Source: Janthinobacterium sp. PC23-8
Lineage (GTDB): Bacteria > Pseudomonadota > Gammaproteobacteria > Burkholderiales > Burkholderiaceae_D
Length of the DNA stretch: 64,000 nt
Reading direction: 5' to 3'
NCBI RefSeq assembly: GCF_002250505.1
Contig: NZ_NJGY01000001.1
Span: forward strand, 2,809,066 to 2,873,065
Shown here piece by piece: positions 19,547 through 29,993 of this stretch (position 1 is its first letter; every line of letters starts with the position of its first letter). The notes beneath the pieces were generated by a model that was not told the origin of the DNA, ran no database searches, and saw only the letters and a list, made by a program, of their open reading frames with translations. Both the position numbers and the translations under genes were made by a program.

Positions 19547-19999
19547 ATGCAAAATGCAGCAACCCGTTCGATACCGCAGCGCCGCGCGCGCGGCTTCACG
19601 CTGATCGAAATCATGGTGGTGGTGGTGATCATGGGCATCCTGGCCTCGCTGGTGGTGCCCAAGCTGATCGCCCGTACCGGTGAATCGAAAGTGGCGGCCG
19701 CCAAGGTCGATATCGCCACCGTGATGCAGGCATTAAAACTGTACCGGCTGGACAACCAGCGCTATCCGACCACCGAGCAGGGCTTGCGCGCGCTGGTGGA
19801 AAAACCGACCGCCGGCCCGGCCGCGAATGGCTGGAAAGCGGGCGGCTACCTGGAAAAAATGCCGAAAGACCCATGGGGCAATCCCTACCAGTATCTGTCG
19901 CCGGGCCTGAAGGGCGAAGTCGACATCATCTCGCTGGGCGCTGACGGCCAGCCAGGCGGTAGCGGCGACGACGCCGATATCGGCTCCTGGGACCAGTAA
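19547..19999 (+). CDS. gspG: Type II secretion major pseudopilin
   Basis: A 150-residue protein from the ATG at 19547. The prepilin cleavage site is RARG|FTLIEIMVVVVIMGILASLVVP with the conserved Glu at mature position 5. The C-terminal half has the GspG calcium-binding and tail features (YRLDNQRYPTTEQGLRALV, YLEKMPKDPWGNPYQYLSPG, DIISLGADGQPGG). It forms the pseudopilus shaft that pushes folded substrates through GspD. It is the first gene of gspGHIJKLMNDEFC, behind the palindrome at 19479-19499. Confidence 0.97.
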   Translation: MQNAATRSIPQRRARGFTLIEIMVVVVIMGILASLVVPKLIARTGESKVAAAKVDIATVMQALKLYRLDNQRYPTTEQGLRALVEKPTAGPAANGWKAGGYLEKMPKDPWGNPYQYLSPGLKGEVDIISLGADGQPGGSGDDADIGSWDQ

Positions 20000-20010
20000 G
20001 CTTTTATTCC

Positions 20011-20493
20011 ATGCCTTTCATGCGTGCCCAACGCCAGTTGCAGCGCGGCTTTACGCTGATTGAACTGCTGGTGGTGATGGTCATTATCGGCATCACCCTG
20101 GGCCTGGTGTCGCTCAACGCCATGCCCAACGGCCAGCAGGCGCTGCAAAAAGAGGCCGAGCGCATCGCGCTGCTGCTGCAACTGGCGCGCGATGAAGCCA
20201 TCGTGCGCAGCCGGCAGGTGGCGTTCGAAGCCGATGAAAACCAGTACCGTTTTCTGGTCCTCAATGAAAAGCTGTGGCAGGCCGTGACGAAGGATGACCT
20301 GCTGCGCGAGCGCAGCTTTGTCAATACGCCGATGCTGCTCAGCGTGCAGCCGTCGACCAGCGTGGCCCAGCCGCTGCGCATCGTGTTCGGCCGCGAGCCG
20401 GTCGACAAGCCCTTCGTGCTGACCCTGGCCAGCGGCGAGCGCAGCGTCGCCATCCGCGCCGACGGCATCGGCCACTTTACGGTCGAGCAATAA
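20011..20493 (+). CDS. gspH: Type II secretion minor pseudopilin
   Basis: A 160-residue minor pseudopilin with cleavage site LQRG|FTLIELLVVMVIIGITLGLV and the GspH-type core with ALQKEAERIALLLQLARDEAIVRSRQVAFE. It sits 11 bases after gspG, and its stop overlaps the gspI start by one base (TAATG). It is thought to join the pseudopilus tip complex with GspI, J and K. Confidence 0.93.
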   Translation: MPFMRAQRQLQRGFTLIELLVVMVIIGITLGLVSLNAMPNGQQALQKEAERIALLLQLARDEAIVRSRQVAFEADENQYRFLVLNEKLWQAVTKDDLLRERSFVNTPMLLSVQPSTSVAQPLRIVFGREPVDKPFVLTLASGERSVAIRADGIGHFTVEQ

Positions 20494-20888
20494 TGAATTG
20501 TCTTTCCCGCCGTCCGCCTCTGCTTGCATCGCAACGCGGTTTCACGCTGCTAGAAGTACTGGTCGCGCTGGTGATCGTCGGCACCGCGCTGGGCGCATCC
20601 CTGCGCGCGGTGGGCAGCCTGACGCAAAACAGCGACGGCCTGCGCAGCGCCATGATGGCCACCTGGTCGGCCGAAAACCATCTGGTGCGCCTGCGCCTGG
20701 CCAAGACCTTTCCGCAGACCGGCAAGCGGACCGAGGATTGCCCGCAGGGCGACCTGAAACTGATTTGCGAAGAAGAAGTGGTGGCCACGCCGAATCCGCG
20801 CATGCGGCAAGTGCGCGTGAACGTCTATGACGCGCAGTACCCGGCCCGGCGCATCGTGCGCCTGGTCCTGCTGGCGTTCAACGACTGA
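20493..20888 (+). CDS. gspI: Type II secretion minor pseudopilin
   Basis: A 131-residue minor pseudopilin: prepilin site SQRG|FTLLEVLVALVIVGTALGAS, then WSAENHLVRLRL and a C-terminal beta region with VRVNVYDAQYPARRIVRLVLL. Length and position between gspH and gspJ define it as GspI, the initiator of the tip complex. The stop and next start overlap as TGATG. Confidence 0.94.
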   Translation: MNCLSRRPPLLASQRGFTLLEVLVALVIVGTALGASLRAVGSLTQNSDGLRSAMMATWSAENHLVRLRLAKTFPQTGKRTEDCPQGDLKLICEEEVVATPNPRMRQVRVNVYDAQYPARRIVRLVLLAFND

Positions 20889-21535
20889 TGGCGCGCCCAC
20901 ATTCGGCCGCGGGCTTTACGCTGATCGAACTGCTGGTGGCGATCGGCATCCTGGCGATGGTCGCCGTGCTGGGCTGGCGTGGCCTGGACAGCATCGTGCG
21001 CTCGCGCGAGGTGTTGAACGCCCAGCTCGAGCAGTCGCGCGGCATGCAGCTGACGTTTGCGCAGATGCAGAGCGATTGCGAGCACCTGGCCGGTTCCAGC
21101 GCCGTCACCGCCGGCGGCAAGACCCTGCTCAATGGCCGCAGCTACCTGTCGGCCGAGCCGGACCGCCTGATCCTGGTGCGCCAGGCCGTCGCCGAGCAGC
21201 AGCCGCAGCAACTGCAGGTGGTAACTTATCGCCTGGTCGGCGGCGTGCTGACGCGGCGCGAGTCGAACGGCACGCGCGACCTGGCCGTGCTCGACACCCT
21301 GTGGCAGGCGGCGCGCGACGATACCGATGGCGCCAACGCCAGCGTGGTGCTGCTGCGCGGCGTCGGCAGCATGGCGATGCGCGGCCAGCGCAGCCTGGCC
21401 AGCAATGGCACGCCCGACTGGATCACCCTGGGCGCCGGCAGCAAGACCGACGACCTGGCCGGCCTGGAAGTGACCTTGCAGCTGCCGGGCCAGGCCGCCG
21501 GCCTGTCCAAGGTTTTCCTGCTGGGGCCGGGATGA
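20888..21535 (+). CDS. gspJ: Type II secretion minor pseudopilin
   Basis: A 215-residue pseudopilin with cleavage site SAAG|FTLIELLVAIGILAMVAVLG and the GspJ hallmark after the helix (GWRGLDSIVRSREVLNAQLEQ). LILVRQAV and TYRLVGGVLTRRESNGTRDL follow. It forms the quasi-helical tip with GspI and GspK. The 3' end overlaps gspK by ATGA. Confidence 0.94.
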   Translation: MARPHSAAGFTLIELLVAIGILAMVAVLGWRGLDSIVRSREVLNAQLEQSRGMQLTFAQMQSDCEHLAGSSAVTAGGKTLLNGRSYLSAEPDRLILVRQAVAEQQPQQLQVVTYRLVGGVLTRRESNGTRDLAVLDTLWQAARDDTDGANASVVLLRGVGSMAMRGQRSLASNGTPDWITLGAGSKTDDLAGLEVTLQLPGQAAGLSKVFLLGPG

Positions 21536-22500
21536 AACCGTTTATCGTTCCCTCCCGCCAGCGCGGCGTGGCCGTCATCACGGCCCTGCTGCTGACGGCG
21601 CTGGCCATCACGGTGGTGGCCAGCCTGTTCTGGCAGCAGCAGGTGCAGGTGCGCTCGATGGAAAACCAGCGCCAGCGCCTGCAGACGCAATGGGCCATGC
21701 GCGGCATGGTCGACTTTGCCCGCTTCTGGCTGCGCCAGGACAATCCGTCCTTGACGGCGCTTGACGGCATCTGGGCCACGCCGATCGAGGAAGCGCGCCT
21801 CGATGATTACGTCGACCGTGAAAAGGTCGAGATGGAGAAATTCGACGCCACCGTGTCGGGTCGCGCGCTCGATGCGCAGGCGCGTTTCAATCTGACCAAC
21901 CTGGTCGATATCACGGGCATGCCCAGTCCCGGGCAGTTGCGCGCTTACCAGCGCCTGCTCGCCAACTTGCGGCTCGATAGCGCCCTGGCGCAGGCCACTG
22001 CCGATGCGGTGGCGCGCGCGCGTCCCAGGACGCGCGCACCGACGGATGGCAGCGACAAAAAAACCGACACCGCTACCTCCGGCGGCAGCGAGCCGGTGGC
22101 CATGACGCAGATCGAGGATTTGCTGGCGGTGCCCGGCTATACCGCGCAAGCGATCGAAACGCTGCGCGATTACGTGATCGTGCTGCCGCAGGCAACGCCG
22201 GTCAACGTCAATACCGCCTCGGCCGAAGTGCTGTCGGCGGTGACCGACATGTCGGTTTCCGAAGCGAGCGCGCTGACCTTGAGCAATCCACGGAAAAAGT
22301 TTGTCGATGCGGGCAACTTCAAGAATAATATTAACGGCAAGAACGTGATCGACGGTGTGGATATCGATGTGAAGAGCCAGTATTTCCTCACCGTGATCCG
22401 GGTGCGGCTGGACCGCGCGGCGCTCGACGCGCAGGCGCTGGTGTGGCGCCAGCCGAACCCACAGCGCACCACCAGCCTGGTCTGGTTGCGGGAAAATTAA
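21532..22500 (+). CDS. gspK: Type II secretion pseudopilus tip protein
   Basis: A 322-residue protein starting at the ATGA overlap with gspJ. The N-terminal leader RQRG|VAVITALLLTALAITVVASLF lacks the usual Glu at position 5, as is typical of GspK, which caps the pseudopilus. The large globular part has WATPIEEARLDDYVD, AQARFNLTNLVD and VNVNTASAEVLSAV, the last a helix-hairpin-helix-like block characteristic of GspK. It is in an unbroken operon with gspJ and gspL. Confidence 0.94.
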   Translation: MKPFIVPSRQRGVAVITALLLTALAITVVASLFWQQQVQVRSMENQRQRLQTQWAMRGMVDFARFWLRQDNPSLTALDGIWATPIEEARLDDYVDREKVEMEKFDATVSGRALDAQARFNLTNLVDITGMPSPGQLRAYQRLLANLRLDSALAQATADAVARARPRTRAPTDGSDKKTDTATSGGSEPVAMTQIEDLLAVPGYTAQAIETLRDYVIVLPQATPVNVNTASAEVLSAVTDMSVSEASALTLSNPRKKFVDAGNFKNNINGKNVIDGVDIDVKSQYFLTVIRVRLDRAALDAQALVWRQPNPQRTTSLVWLREN

Positions 22501-22519
22501 AACCTGAAAGCGAGTTCCT

Positions 22520-23749
22520 TTGACAACTTTGTATATCCGCCACCCGGCCAAGGCGTCCCTTGACGCCGCCGCAGTGTGCGCCTTCGTGCTGGCCGGCGAC
22601 GGCGGTGCGCTGCAGCAGCAGGGCAGTGCCGCCCTGGGCAGCCTGGGCCAGCTGATCGCCGGCGCGCAACGCGTGGTGCTGTTGCTGGCGGCGGCCGACG
22701 TCACCTTGCTGCGCCTGAAGACCCCGCCGCTGGCCGGCGCGCGCCTGCGCGCGGCCCTGCCTGGGCTGGTGGAGGAACATATCCTCGGCGACGCGCAGGA
22801 CTGCGTGCTGGCTGCCGGCGCGCCTGACGCCGCCGGCCTGCGCACGGTGGCCGTGGCGCAGCGCGCCTGGGTCGGCGTGCTGGTGCAGGCCTTGCTGGCG
22901 CAGGGCGCGCGCAAGGTGGCCGTGCTGCCATCGCAATTGTGCCTGCCCTTGCCGCCCGGCGGCGTAGCGGCCAGCCTGCACACGGGCAGCCAGGGCATCG
23001 AACTGGCCTTGCGCCAGGCGCCGCAGGAAGGCCTGGGCCTGGTGCTGCCGGCGCAGCCGCAACCGGCGCTGGCGACCGCGCGCGCGTTTGCCGGCGACGT
23101 GCCGCTGACGCTCTACGTGGCGCAGGATGAACTGGCGCAGTACCGGCAGCTGGCGCAAGACGTGGCCGGCGTGACGGTGGAGCCGGACCATTGGGCGCAC
23201 TGGATCGCCGCCAGCAAGAGCGCGCCGCTGGATCTGGCGCCGGCCTTGGGGGCGGGCGGCGCGGCCGCGCGCGACTGGGTGCGCTGGCGCTGGCCATTGC
23301 GCCTGGCGCTGCTTGCCGTGATCGTCAACCTGCTTGGCATCAATATCGAATGGTCGCGCCTGAAGCGCGAAGCGGCCACTGTGAACACCTCGATGCAGCA
23401 AACCTTCAAGGCCGCGTATCCGAACGAGGCGCCGGTGTTTGGCCTGGAAGCGGAGCAGATGCGGCGCAATATCGCCGCCGCCCGTCTGCAGGGTGGCCAG
23501 GCCAGCATCGACGACTTCACCAGCATGAGCGCGGCGCTGGGCGAGGCCCTGGGGGGCCTGGCCGGGCGCGGCGTGGTGGCCTCGCTGGAATACCGCGAGC
23601 GCAGCCTGATCGTGCGCATCAAGCCCGACATGGTCGACGCCAGCGCGCAGGCGCAGGTCAAACAGGGACTGGCCGCGCGCAAGCTGGCCTTGAACGAGAC
23701 CGAGCCGGGCGTCTGGAAAATTACGGTCGCCACGGGAGCCGCAGCATGA
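22520..23749 (+). CDS. gspL: Type II secretion inner-membrane platform protein
   Basis: A 409-residue protein from a TTG start at 22520 (MTTLYIRHPAKA). The large N-terminal cytoplasmic actin-like domain, which contacts GspE, is rich in Ala and Gln. One membrane helix lies near residues 255-280 (LRLALLAVIVNLLGINIEW). The periplasmic part has the ferredoxin-like C-terminus GRGVVASLEYRERSLIVRIKP. It couples the ATPase to the pseudopilus. The stop overlaps gspM (ATGA). Confidence 0.92.
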   Translation: MTTLYIRHPAKASLDAAAVCAFVLAGDGGALQQQGSAALGSLGQLIAGAQRVVLLLAAADVTLLRLKTPPLAGARLRAALPGLVEEHILGDAQDCVLAAGAPDAAGLRTVAVAQRAWVGVLVQALLAQGARKVAVLPSQLCLPLPPGGVAASLHTGSQGIELALRQAPQEGLGLVLPAQPQPALATARAFAGDVPLTLYVAQDELAQYRQLAQDVAGVTVEPDHWAHWIAASKSAPLDLAPALGAGGAAARDWVRWRWPLRLALLAVIVNLLGINIEWSRLKREAATVNTSMQQTFKAAYPNEAPVFGLEAEQMRRNIAAARLQGGQASIDDFTSMSAALGEALGGLAGRGVVASLEYRERSLIVRIKPDMVDASAQAQVKQGLAARKLALNETEPGVWKITVATGAAA

Positions 23750-24279
23750 GCATCGCATTGAACAAGGGCAGGGCGGCACTGGCCGCGCGCCAGCAGGCGC
23801 TGCAGGCCTTCTGGGCCGAACGCACGGCGCAGGAGCGCAAGTTGCTTTCCATCGGCGCGGTGGTGGCCGGCGTGGCGCTGGTGTACGCGGTGTGTTTCGA
23901 GCCGGCCTGGAATGGCCGCATCGCGCTGCAAAAGAGCCTGCCCGAGCTGCGCCAGAAGGCGGCCGTGCTGCAATCGCTGGCGCGCGAAGCGGGCGAATTG
24001 TCGCGCCAGGCGCCGGTGCAGGTGGCGCCCATGAACCGCGAGGGCCTCGACGCCTCGCTCAGGGCGCGCGGCCTGGCGCCGCAATCGCTGTCACTGACCG
24101 GTGAATATGCGCGCGTGCAGTTGAACGGCGTGCCGTTTGCCAGCGTCATGCTGTGGCTCGACGGCTTGCGCCGCGAAGGGCGCATCGCGGTGCAGGACGC
24201 GAAGATCACGGCGCAAGGCAAGCCCGGCATGGTTGACGCCACCTTGTCGCTGCACCAGAGCCCGGGTGTGACACGATGA
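23746..24279 (+). CDS. gspM: Type II secretion inner-membrane protein
   Basis: A 177-residue bitopic protein. It has a short cytoplasmic N-terminus, one helix (LLSIGAVVAGVALVYAVCF), then a periplasmic helix and ferredoxin-like domain (GLAPQSLSLTGEYARVQLNGVPF, IAVQDAKITAQGKPGMVDATLSL). It partners GspL. The start is the ATG at 23746, overlapping the gspL stop; the stop overlaps gspN. Confidence 0.92.
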   Translation: MSIALNKGRAALAARQQALQAFWAERTAQERKLLSIGAVVAGVALVYAVCFEPAWNGRIALQKSLPELRQKAAVLQSLAREAGELSRQAPVQVAPMNREGLDASLRARGLAPQSLSLTGEYARVQLNGVPFASVMLWLDGLRREGRIAVQDAKITAQGKPGMVDATLSLHQSPGVTR

Positions 24280-25052
24280 AGCGGATGGTGCTCTGGCTGC
24301 TGGCGATCGTCGTCAGCGTGTGCCTGACCCTGCTGGTCTTCTTTCCGGCTGCCTGGGTGGCCGGCATTGTCGAAAAGCAGACGGGAGGGCGTTTGACCTT
24401 GGGCGACGCGCAAGGTACCCTGTGGCGCGGCTCGGCCTTTATCGGCGGCGCGGCCAGTGCCGGCGGCGCCGTCACGCCGCTGTTGCCCGGCCGCTTCAAC
24501 TGGCGCATTGCGCCGTCGGTGCTGTGGGGGGCGGTCGACATCGAACTGCAAAACACCGAGGCGCTGTCGCAGCCGGTCAACCTGCGTGGCTCCTGGTCGC
24601 ATTGGCAGGTCAGCCCGGCGGCGCTGTTGCTGCCGGCCGATGGTCTGGGGGGCCTGGGCGCGCCCCTGAACACGGTGGCGCCGACCGGCAGCATGCGGCT
24701 GTCGTGGAGCACCTTGCAGCTGGCCCTGGAACAGCGGCAGTTTTCCGCCGTTGGCCGCACCACCTTGCAGATGACGGACATGGCCTCGCGCCTGTCGTCG
24801 CTGCGTCCGCTGGGCAGTTATGAACTCGATTTCGACTGGCAGGGGCAGAACGCGAGCTTGACCCTGCGCTCGATGAAGGGCCCCTTGCTGCTCGACGGCA
24901 GCGGCAGTTTGCATCAGGGGCGCATGCAGTTTTCCGGCCAGGCCCAGGCCGCAGCAGGATATGAAGAGACCTTGGCGAGTTTGTTGAATTTGCTGGGACA
25001 GCGCCGTAGCAATAGCGAAAAAAACATCATCGCCCTAGAGTTTAGACAATGA
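24276..25052 (+). CDS. gspN: Type II secretion protein N
   Basis: A 258-residue protein with one N-terminal membrane helix (VLWLLAIVVSVCLTLLVFFPAAWVA) and a periplasmic beta-rich region (GRLTLGDAQGTLWRGSAFI, LPGRFNWRIAPSVLWG). GspN occurs only in part of known systems and its role is not settled. Overlaps with gspM and gspD (ATGA) place it in the same translationally coupled operon. Confidence 0.9.
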   Translation: MKRMVLWLLAIVVSVCLTLLVFFPAAWVAGIVEKQTGGRLTLGDAQGTLWRGSAFIGGAASAGGAVTPLLPGRFNWRIAPSVLWGAVDIELQNTEALSQPVNLRGSWSHWQVSPAALLLPADGLGGLGAPLNTVAPTGSMRLSWSTLQLALEQRQFSAVGRTTLQMTDMASRLSSLRPLGSYELDFDWQGQNASLTLRSMKGPLLLDGSGSLHQGRMQFSGQAQAAAGYEETLASLLNLLGQRRSNSEKNIIALEFRQ

Positions 25053-27304
25053 AAAAATCATCCGTGAGCCCAATCAAACCTCCCTTCTCGCTGCGCCGCC
25101 TTGCCGCCGCCGCCTTGCTGTGCTGTTCGGTGGCCGGCATGCCTGCGCCCGCCTGGTCCGCGCCCGGCGATGAAGCGGCGCTCAACTTCGTCGGCGCCGA
25201 CATCGAGTCGGTGATCAAGGCGGTGGGCCATTACACCAACATCAATTTCGTGATCGACCCGCGCGTCAAGGGCACCATTACCCTGGTGTCGGAAAAATCG
25301 ATCAGCAAGACGCAGGCCTTTGCGCTGCTGGCCTCGGCCCTGCGCCTGCAAGGCTATGCGGTGGTGTCGGGCGACGGCTACGCCAAGGTGGTGCCGGAAG
25401 CGGACGCCAAGCTGCAGTCGGTGCCGACCCAGGTGGGCAACGGCAGCAGCCAGGTCAAGGGCGACCAGATCGCCACCCAGGTGTTTTACCTGAACTACGA
25501 ATCGTCGGCCAACCTGCTGGCCGTGCTGCGCCCGTTGATTTCGCCGAACAACACGATCAACGCGAATCCGGGCAACAACTCGCTGGTGATCACCGACTAC
25601 GCCGACAACCTCAAGCGCATGGCGAAGATCATCGCCGCGCTCGACGTGCCGGCGTCGACCGACATGGACGTGATCCCGGTGCGCTATGCGATCGCCTCGG
25701 ATCTGGCGGCGATGGTCAACAAGCTGATGGAAGGCGGCAGTGCCGGCGCCGGTACGGCCGCCGAGGCGGGCAAGGTGTCGGTGCTGGCTGACCCGCGCAC
25801 CAATTCGCTGGTGCTGCGCGCGCCGTCGGCGGCGCGCGCCAACCTGGCCAAGTCGCTGATCTCCAAGCTCGACCAGCCGACCACGCAGCTGGGCAATGTG
25901 CACGTGGTGTATCTGAAGAACGCCGATGCCACCAGGCTGGCGCAGACCCTGCGCTCGGTGGTGACCTCGGACGGCTCGGCCGCTACCGCACAGCAGGGCA
26001 CGAACACCAATAGCAATTCGCTCAATAACAACAGCAACCAGGGCGTCAACAACAGCGGCATGAACAGCTCGGGCCTCGGTGGCGGCACGCAAAGCGGCAC
26101 CACCGGCGGCGCCTCGCTCAACAACGGTCCGCAGCAGCTGTCCTCGGGCGGCGCGGCCGGCTTCATCCAGGCCGACGCCTCGACCAATACCTTGATCCTC
26201 ACTTGTAACGAAGCGGTCTACCGCAATCTGCGCGCCGTGATCGACCAGCTCGACGTGCGCCGCGCCCAGGTGTATATCGAGGCGCTGATCGTCGAAGTGA
26301 CGTCGGCCAAGGCCTCGGAATTCGGCGTGCAGTGGCTGGGCCTGTCCGGCGACAGCACCAGCAACTACCGCGTCGGCGCCTTGCAGTCGTTCGCCGGCGG
26401 CACCACCAACAATATTGGCGCGCTGGCCACCGGCAAGGGCGCCGTGCTGCCGACGGGCGGCCTGACGCTGGGCATCTTCAAGCAGATCAACGGCGCGCTG
26501 GGCCTGGGCGCGCTGGCCCATGCGCTGGAGTCCGACGGCAACGCCAATATCCTGTCGACGCCGAACCTGATCACCCTGGACAACGAGCTGGCCACCATCA
26601 AGGTGGGCCAGAACGTGCCTGTCCTGACCGGGCAGTTCACCAATTCGTCCGGCAACAATAGCAACCCGTTCCAGACCATCGACCGCAAGGAAGTGGGCCT
26701 GACGCTGAAGGTGCGCCCGCAGATTTCCGAGGGCGGCACCATCAAGCTGGGCATCTATCACGAGACCTCGAGCGTGGACAAATCGACGGCGTCGGCCCCC
26801 AGCGGCATCACCATCAACAACCGCGTGATCGAAAACAACGTGCTGGCCGACGATGGCCAGATCATCGTGCTGGGTGGCCTGATCGAGGACAGCACCGGCG
26901 ACAATGCGGAAAAAGTGCGCGGCCTCGGTGACATTCCCCTGTTCGGCAATCTGTTCAAATACCAGACGCGCGAGCGCAAGAAAACCAATCTGATGATCTT
27001 TCTGCGTCCTGTCATCGTGCGCAACAAGGAGCAGAGCGGCACCCTGGCGTCGGACCGCTACGACTACATGCGCTCGGCCGAATCGGCCGCCGTGCCGGCC
27101 ACCGGCAACCTGATGCTGAAAGACCTGGGCACGCCGGTGTTGCCGGCCCTGCAGGACGGCCAGCCGGTGGGCGGCAATATGGTGACGCGCCCGGTACCGG
27201 CGGCGCCGCTGCCGCCGCCAGGCGCGCCGGCCAACGCCGCCACGCCGCCGACCATGCTGCAGCAGTACCAGCAGCAGAATTTGCAAAACCCCCCGCAACA
27301 GTGA
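25049..27304 (+). CDS. gspD: Type II secretion outer-membrane secretin
   Basis: A 751-residue secretin. Signal peptide, then N0-N3 domains from about residue 45: [45 protein letters not shown] and [20 protein letters not shown] Ser/Asn/Gly-rich loop (~310-365) is inserted in N3. The secretin barrel follows, with [29 protein letters not shown], and the signature region with [18 protein letters not shown] and [10 protein letters not shown] Pro/Gln-rich tail may be a pilotin-binding segment. It forms the 15-mer outer-membrane pore. Confidence 0.97.
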   Translation: MKKSSVSPIKPPFSLRRLAAAALLCCSVAGMPAPAWSAPGDEAALNFVGADIESVIKAVGHYTNINFVIDPRVKGTITLVSEKSISKTQAFALLASALRLQGYAVVSGDGYAKVVPEADAKLQSVPTQVGNGSSQVKGDQIATQVFYLNYESSANLLAVLRPLISPNNTINANPGNNSLVITDYADNLKRMAKIIAALDVPASTDMDVIPVRYAIASDLAAMVNKLMEGGSAGAGTAAEAGKVSVLADPRTNSLVLRAPSAARANLAKSLISKLDQPTTQLGNVHVVYLKNADATRLAQTLRSVVTSDGSAATAQQGTNTNSNSLNNNSNQGVNNSGMNSSGLGGGTQSGTTGGASLNNGPQQLSSGGAAGFIQADASTNTLILTCNEAVYRNLRAVIDQLDVRRAQVYIEALIVEVTSAKASEFGVQWLGLSGDSTSNYRVGALQSFAGGTTNNIGALATGKGAVLPTGGLTLGIFKQINGALGLGALAHALESDGNANILSTPNLITLDNELATIKVGQNVPVLTGQFTNSSGNNSNPFQTIDRKEVGLTLKVRPQISEGGTIKLGIYHETSSVDKSTASAPSGITINNRVIENNVLADDGQIIVLGGLIEDSTGDNAEKVRGLGDIPLFGNLFKYQTRERKKTNLMIFLRPVIVRNKEQSGTLASDRYDYMRSAESAAVPATGNLMLKDLGTPVLPALQDGQPVGGNMVTRPVPAAPLPPPGAPANAATPPTMLQQYQQQNLQNPPQQ

Positions 27305-27314
27305 TCGGCCAGCC

Positions 27315-28742
27315 ATGAGCAATCTACTTCCTTACGCCTACGCGCGCGATTTTGGCCTCTTGGCGCGGCCCGGCGCGCAGGACGGTGGCGCGGTCGAAGT
27401 GCTGGTGGCCGTGTCGACGGCGCCGTCGGCGATCGCCGAAGTGTCGCGCCGTTTCGGCCAGATTCAATTGAAGGTGCTGGCGCGCGAAGAACTCGACGCG
27501 GCGATTGCCGGCGCGTATGCCGGCGGTGGCGGCAACGCCACCCAGATGGCCGACGAATTCGACGCCGACCTCGATCTGACCAAGCTGTTGCAGGACGTGC
27601 CGGCGATCGAGGATTTGCTCGAGTCGTCCGACGACGCGCCGGTGATCCGCATGATCAATGCGCTGCTCACGCAAGCGCTGCGCGAAGGCGCGTCCGACAT
27701 CCATATCGAGCCGTTCGAGCAGACCTCGGTGGTGCGTTTTCGCATCGACGGCAGCCTGCGCGACGTAGTGCGCCCGAGGAAAGCCATCCACGGCTCGCTC
27801 ATTTCGCGTATCAAGATCATGGCGCAGCTCGACATCGCCGAAAAACGCCTGCCGCAGGATGGCCGCATCACCCTGCGCGTGGGCGGCAAACCGGTCGACG
27901 TGCGCGTCTCGACCCTGCCCACCGGCCACGGCGAACGGGCCGTCCTGCGCCTGCTCGACAAGGAGGCGGGGCGGCTCGATCTGCAGCACCTGGGCATGAG
28001 CGCGCCCATGTTGAGCCAGTTCGACGGCCTGATCACCCAGCCGCACGGCATCGTGCTGGTCACCGGGCCGACCGGTTCGGGCAAGACCACCACCCTGTAT
28101 GCGGCGCTGTCGATGCTCAACGCCACCACCACCAATATCCTGACGGTGGAAGACCCGATCGAATACGACCTGGCGGGCGTGGGCCAGACGCAGGTCAATT
28201 CACGCATCGACATGACGTTCGCCAAGGCGCTGCGCGCCATATTGCGCCAGGACCCGGACGTGATCATGATCGGCGAGATCCGCGACCTGGAAACGGCGCA
28301 GATTGCGGTGCAGGCCTCGCTGACCGGTCACCTGGTGCTGGCCACCCTGCACACCAACGACGCTTCGGCGGCGGTGACGCGCCTGCTCGACATGGGTATC
28401 GAACCGTTTTTGCTGTCGTCGTCGCTCTTGGGCGTGCTGGCGCAGCGGCTGGTGCGCAAGCTCTGCGGCGCCTGCAAGAGCTTCGATGGCCAAAGCGGAT
28501 ATTGGCAGGCGGTCGGCTGCGAGCAGTGCGGCCACACCGGCTACCAGGGCCGCGTCGGCGTCTACGAGCTGCTGCGCACCACCGAACAGATACGCGCGCA
28601 GATTCATAACCGCGCTTCGGAAGCCGATGTGCGCGCCGTGGCTTTGCACGACGGCATGAGCGGCATGCGCGAAGACGGCGAACGCTGGCTGCGCGACGGC
28701 ACCACCACGCAAGCCGAGCTGCTGCGCGTGACCAAAGACTAG
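27315..28742 (+). CDS. gspE: Type II secretion ATPase
   Basis: A 475-residue secretion ATPase. The N2 domain has [21 protein letters not shown]. Walker A is [16 protein letters not shown], the Asp box is [20 protein letters not shown], Walker B is [16 protein letters not shown], and the His box is [12 protein letters not shown]. The tetracysteine zinc motif near the C-terminus is intact (CGAC and CEQC). It powers pseudopilus assembly at the cytoplasmic face through GspL and GspF. Confidence 0.97.
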   Translation: MSNLLPYAYARDFGLLARPGAQDGGAVEVLVAVSTAPSAIAEVSRRFGQIQLKVLAREELDAAIAGAYAGGGGNATQMADEFDADLDLTKLLQDVPAIEDLLESSDDAPVIRMINALLTQALREGASDIHIEPFEQTSVVRFRIDGSLRDVVRPRKAIHGSLISRIKIMAQLDIAEKRLPQDGRITLRVGGKPVDVRVSTLPTGHGERAVLRLLDKEAGRLDLQHLGMSAPMLSQFDGLITQPHGIVLVTGPTGSGKTTTLYAALSMLNATTTNILTVEDPIEYDLAGVGQTQVNSRIDMTFAKALRAILRQDPDVIMIGEIRDLETAQIAVQASLTGHLVLATLHTNDASAAVTRLLDMGIEPFLLSSSLLGVLAQRLVRKLCGACKSFDGQSGYWQAVGCEQCGHTGYQGRVGVYELLRTTEQIRAQIHNRASEADVRAVALHDGMSGMREDGERWLRDGTTTQAELLRVTKD

Positions 28743-28752
28743 GCCCGCCACC

Positions 28753-29973
28753 ATGCCCGCATTCCGTTATGAAGCCGTCGACGCCGTCGGCGCCACCCGC
28801 AAGGGCGTGCTCAATGCCGACAGTGCGCGCGCCGCGCGCGCCGAACTGCGCCTGCAAGGCCTGGTGCCGCTGGCCGTCGACCTGATCGCGGCGCAGGTCG
28901 ATGCGGCCGGCGTCACCCGCCGGCGCGGCTTCGGCGAGCGCCTGTCGAGTACCGAGCTGGCGCTGTTCACGCGCCAGCTGGCCAGCCTGCTCGAAGCGGG
29001 GCTGCCGCTGGAACAGGCGTTTTCCGCGCTGCTGGAACAGGCCGAGCGGCCTTACCTGCGCGACCTGATCGCCTCGATCCGCTCCGAGGTGATCGGCGGC
29101 GCCGCGTTTTCCGACGTGCTGGCGCGCCATCCGCGCGACTTTGCCGAGATCTACCGCGCGCTGGTGGCCTCGGGCGAACAGATCGGCCATCTGTCGCGCG
29201 TGCTGTCGCGCCTGGCCGACTATATCGAGCGGCGCAATGCGCTGGTGCAGAAGGTCAAGCTGGCGTTTACCTACCCGGCCATCGTCACGGTGGTGGCGTT
29301 TTCGATCGTGATCTTCCTGCTCACCTACGTGGTGCCGCAGATCGTCTCGGTGTTTGCCAATACCAAGCAGAAGCTGCCGGTGCTGACCGTGATCATGCTG
29401 GCGCTGTCGGACTTCGTGCGCCACTATGGCCTGGTGGTGGGCGTTGCGCTGGTCGCTGCCTGGCTGGTCTGGCGCCGCGCCTTGCAGCAGCCGGCCCTGA
29501 AACGGCGCTGGCATACCTGGCTGCTGACGGCCCCCCTGTACGGCAAGTTCGAGCGCAGCCTGAACACGGCGCGCTTTGCCAGCACGCTGGCCATTACCAC
29601 CGGTTCGGGCGTGCCGATCCTGCGCGCGCTCGACACCAGCCGCGACACGCTGACCAATGTGGCGATGCAGGAGCTGGTGCGGGAGGCCAGCGGCGCCGTG
29701 CGCGAGGGCGTCAGCCTGGCGCGCGCGCTGTCGGCGCAAAAGCATTTTCCGCCGATGCTGATCCACATGATACGGGCCGGCGAAATCACCGGTGAATTGC
29801 CGGCCATGCTGGAGCGCGCCGCCAGCGCCCAGGAGCAGGATCTGGAACGCCGCACCCTGACCATCGCCGGCCTGCTCGAGCCGGCCCTGATCCTGGCAAT
29901 GGGCGTGGTGGTGCTGCTGATCGTGCTGGCCGTGCTGATGCCGATTATTGAAATCAACCAGCTGGTACGTTAA
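28753..29973 (+). CDS. gspF: Type II secretion inner-membrane platform protein
   Basis: A 406-residue polytopic protein with two repeated GspF domains. The first has STELALFTRQLASLLEAGLPLEQAF and the second has ARFASTLAITTGSGVPILRALDTS. Three membrane helices are visible near residues 170-195, 220-240 and 375-400. It starts 10 bases after gspE. It is the central platform rotated or moved by GspE during pseudopilus growth. Confidence 0.96.
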   Translation: MPAFRYEAVDAVGATRKGVLNADSARAARAELRLQGLVPLAVDLIAAQVDAAGVTRRRGFGERLSSTELALFTRQLASLLEAGLPLEQAFSALLEQAERPYLRDLIASIRSEVIGGAAFSDVLARHPRDFAEIYRALVASGEQIGHLSRVLSRLADYIERRNALVQKVKLAFTYPAIVTVVAFSIVIFLLTYVVPQIVSVFANTKQKLPVLTVIMLALSDFVRHYGLVVGVALVAAWLVWRRALQQPALKRRWHTWLLTAPLYGKFERSLNTARFASTLAITTGSGVPILRALDTSRDTLTNVAMQELVREASGAVREGVSLARALSAQKHFPPMLIHMIRAGEITGELPAMLERAASAQEQDLERRTLTIAGLLEPALILAMGVVVLLIVLAVLMPIIEINQLVR

Positions 29974-29993
29974 CAGAACACATCTAGGAAATC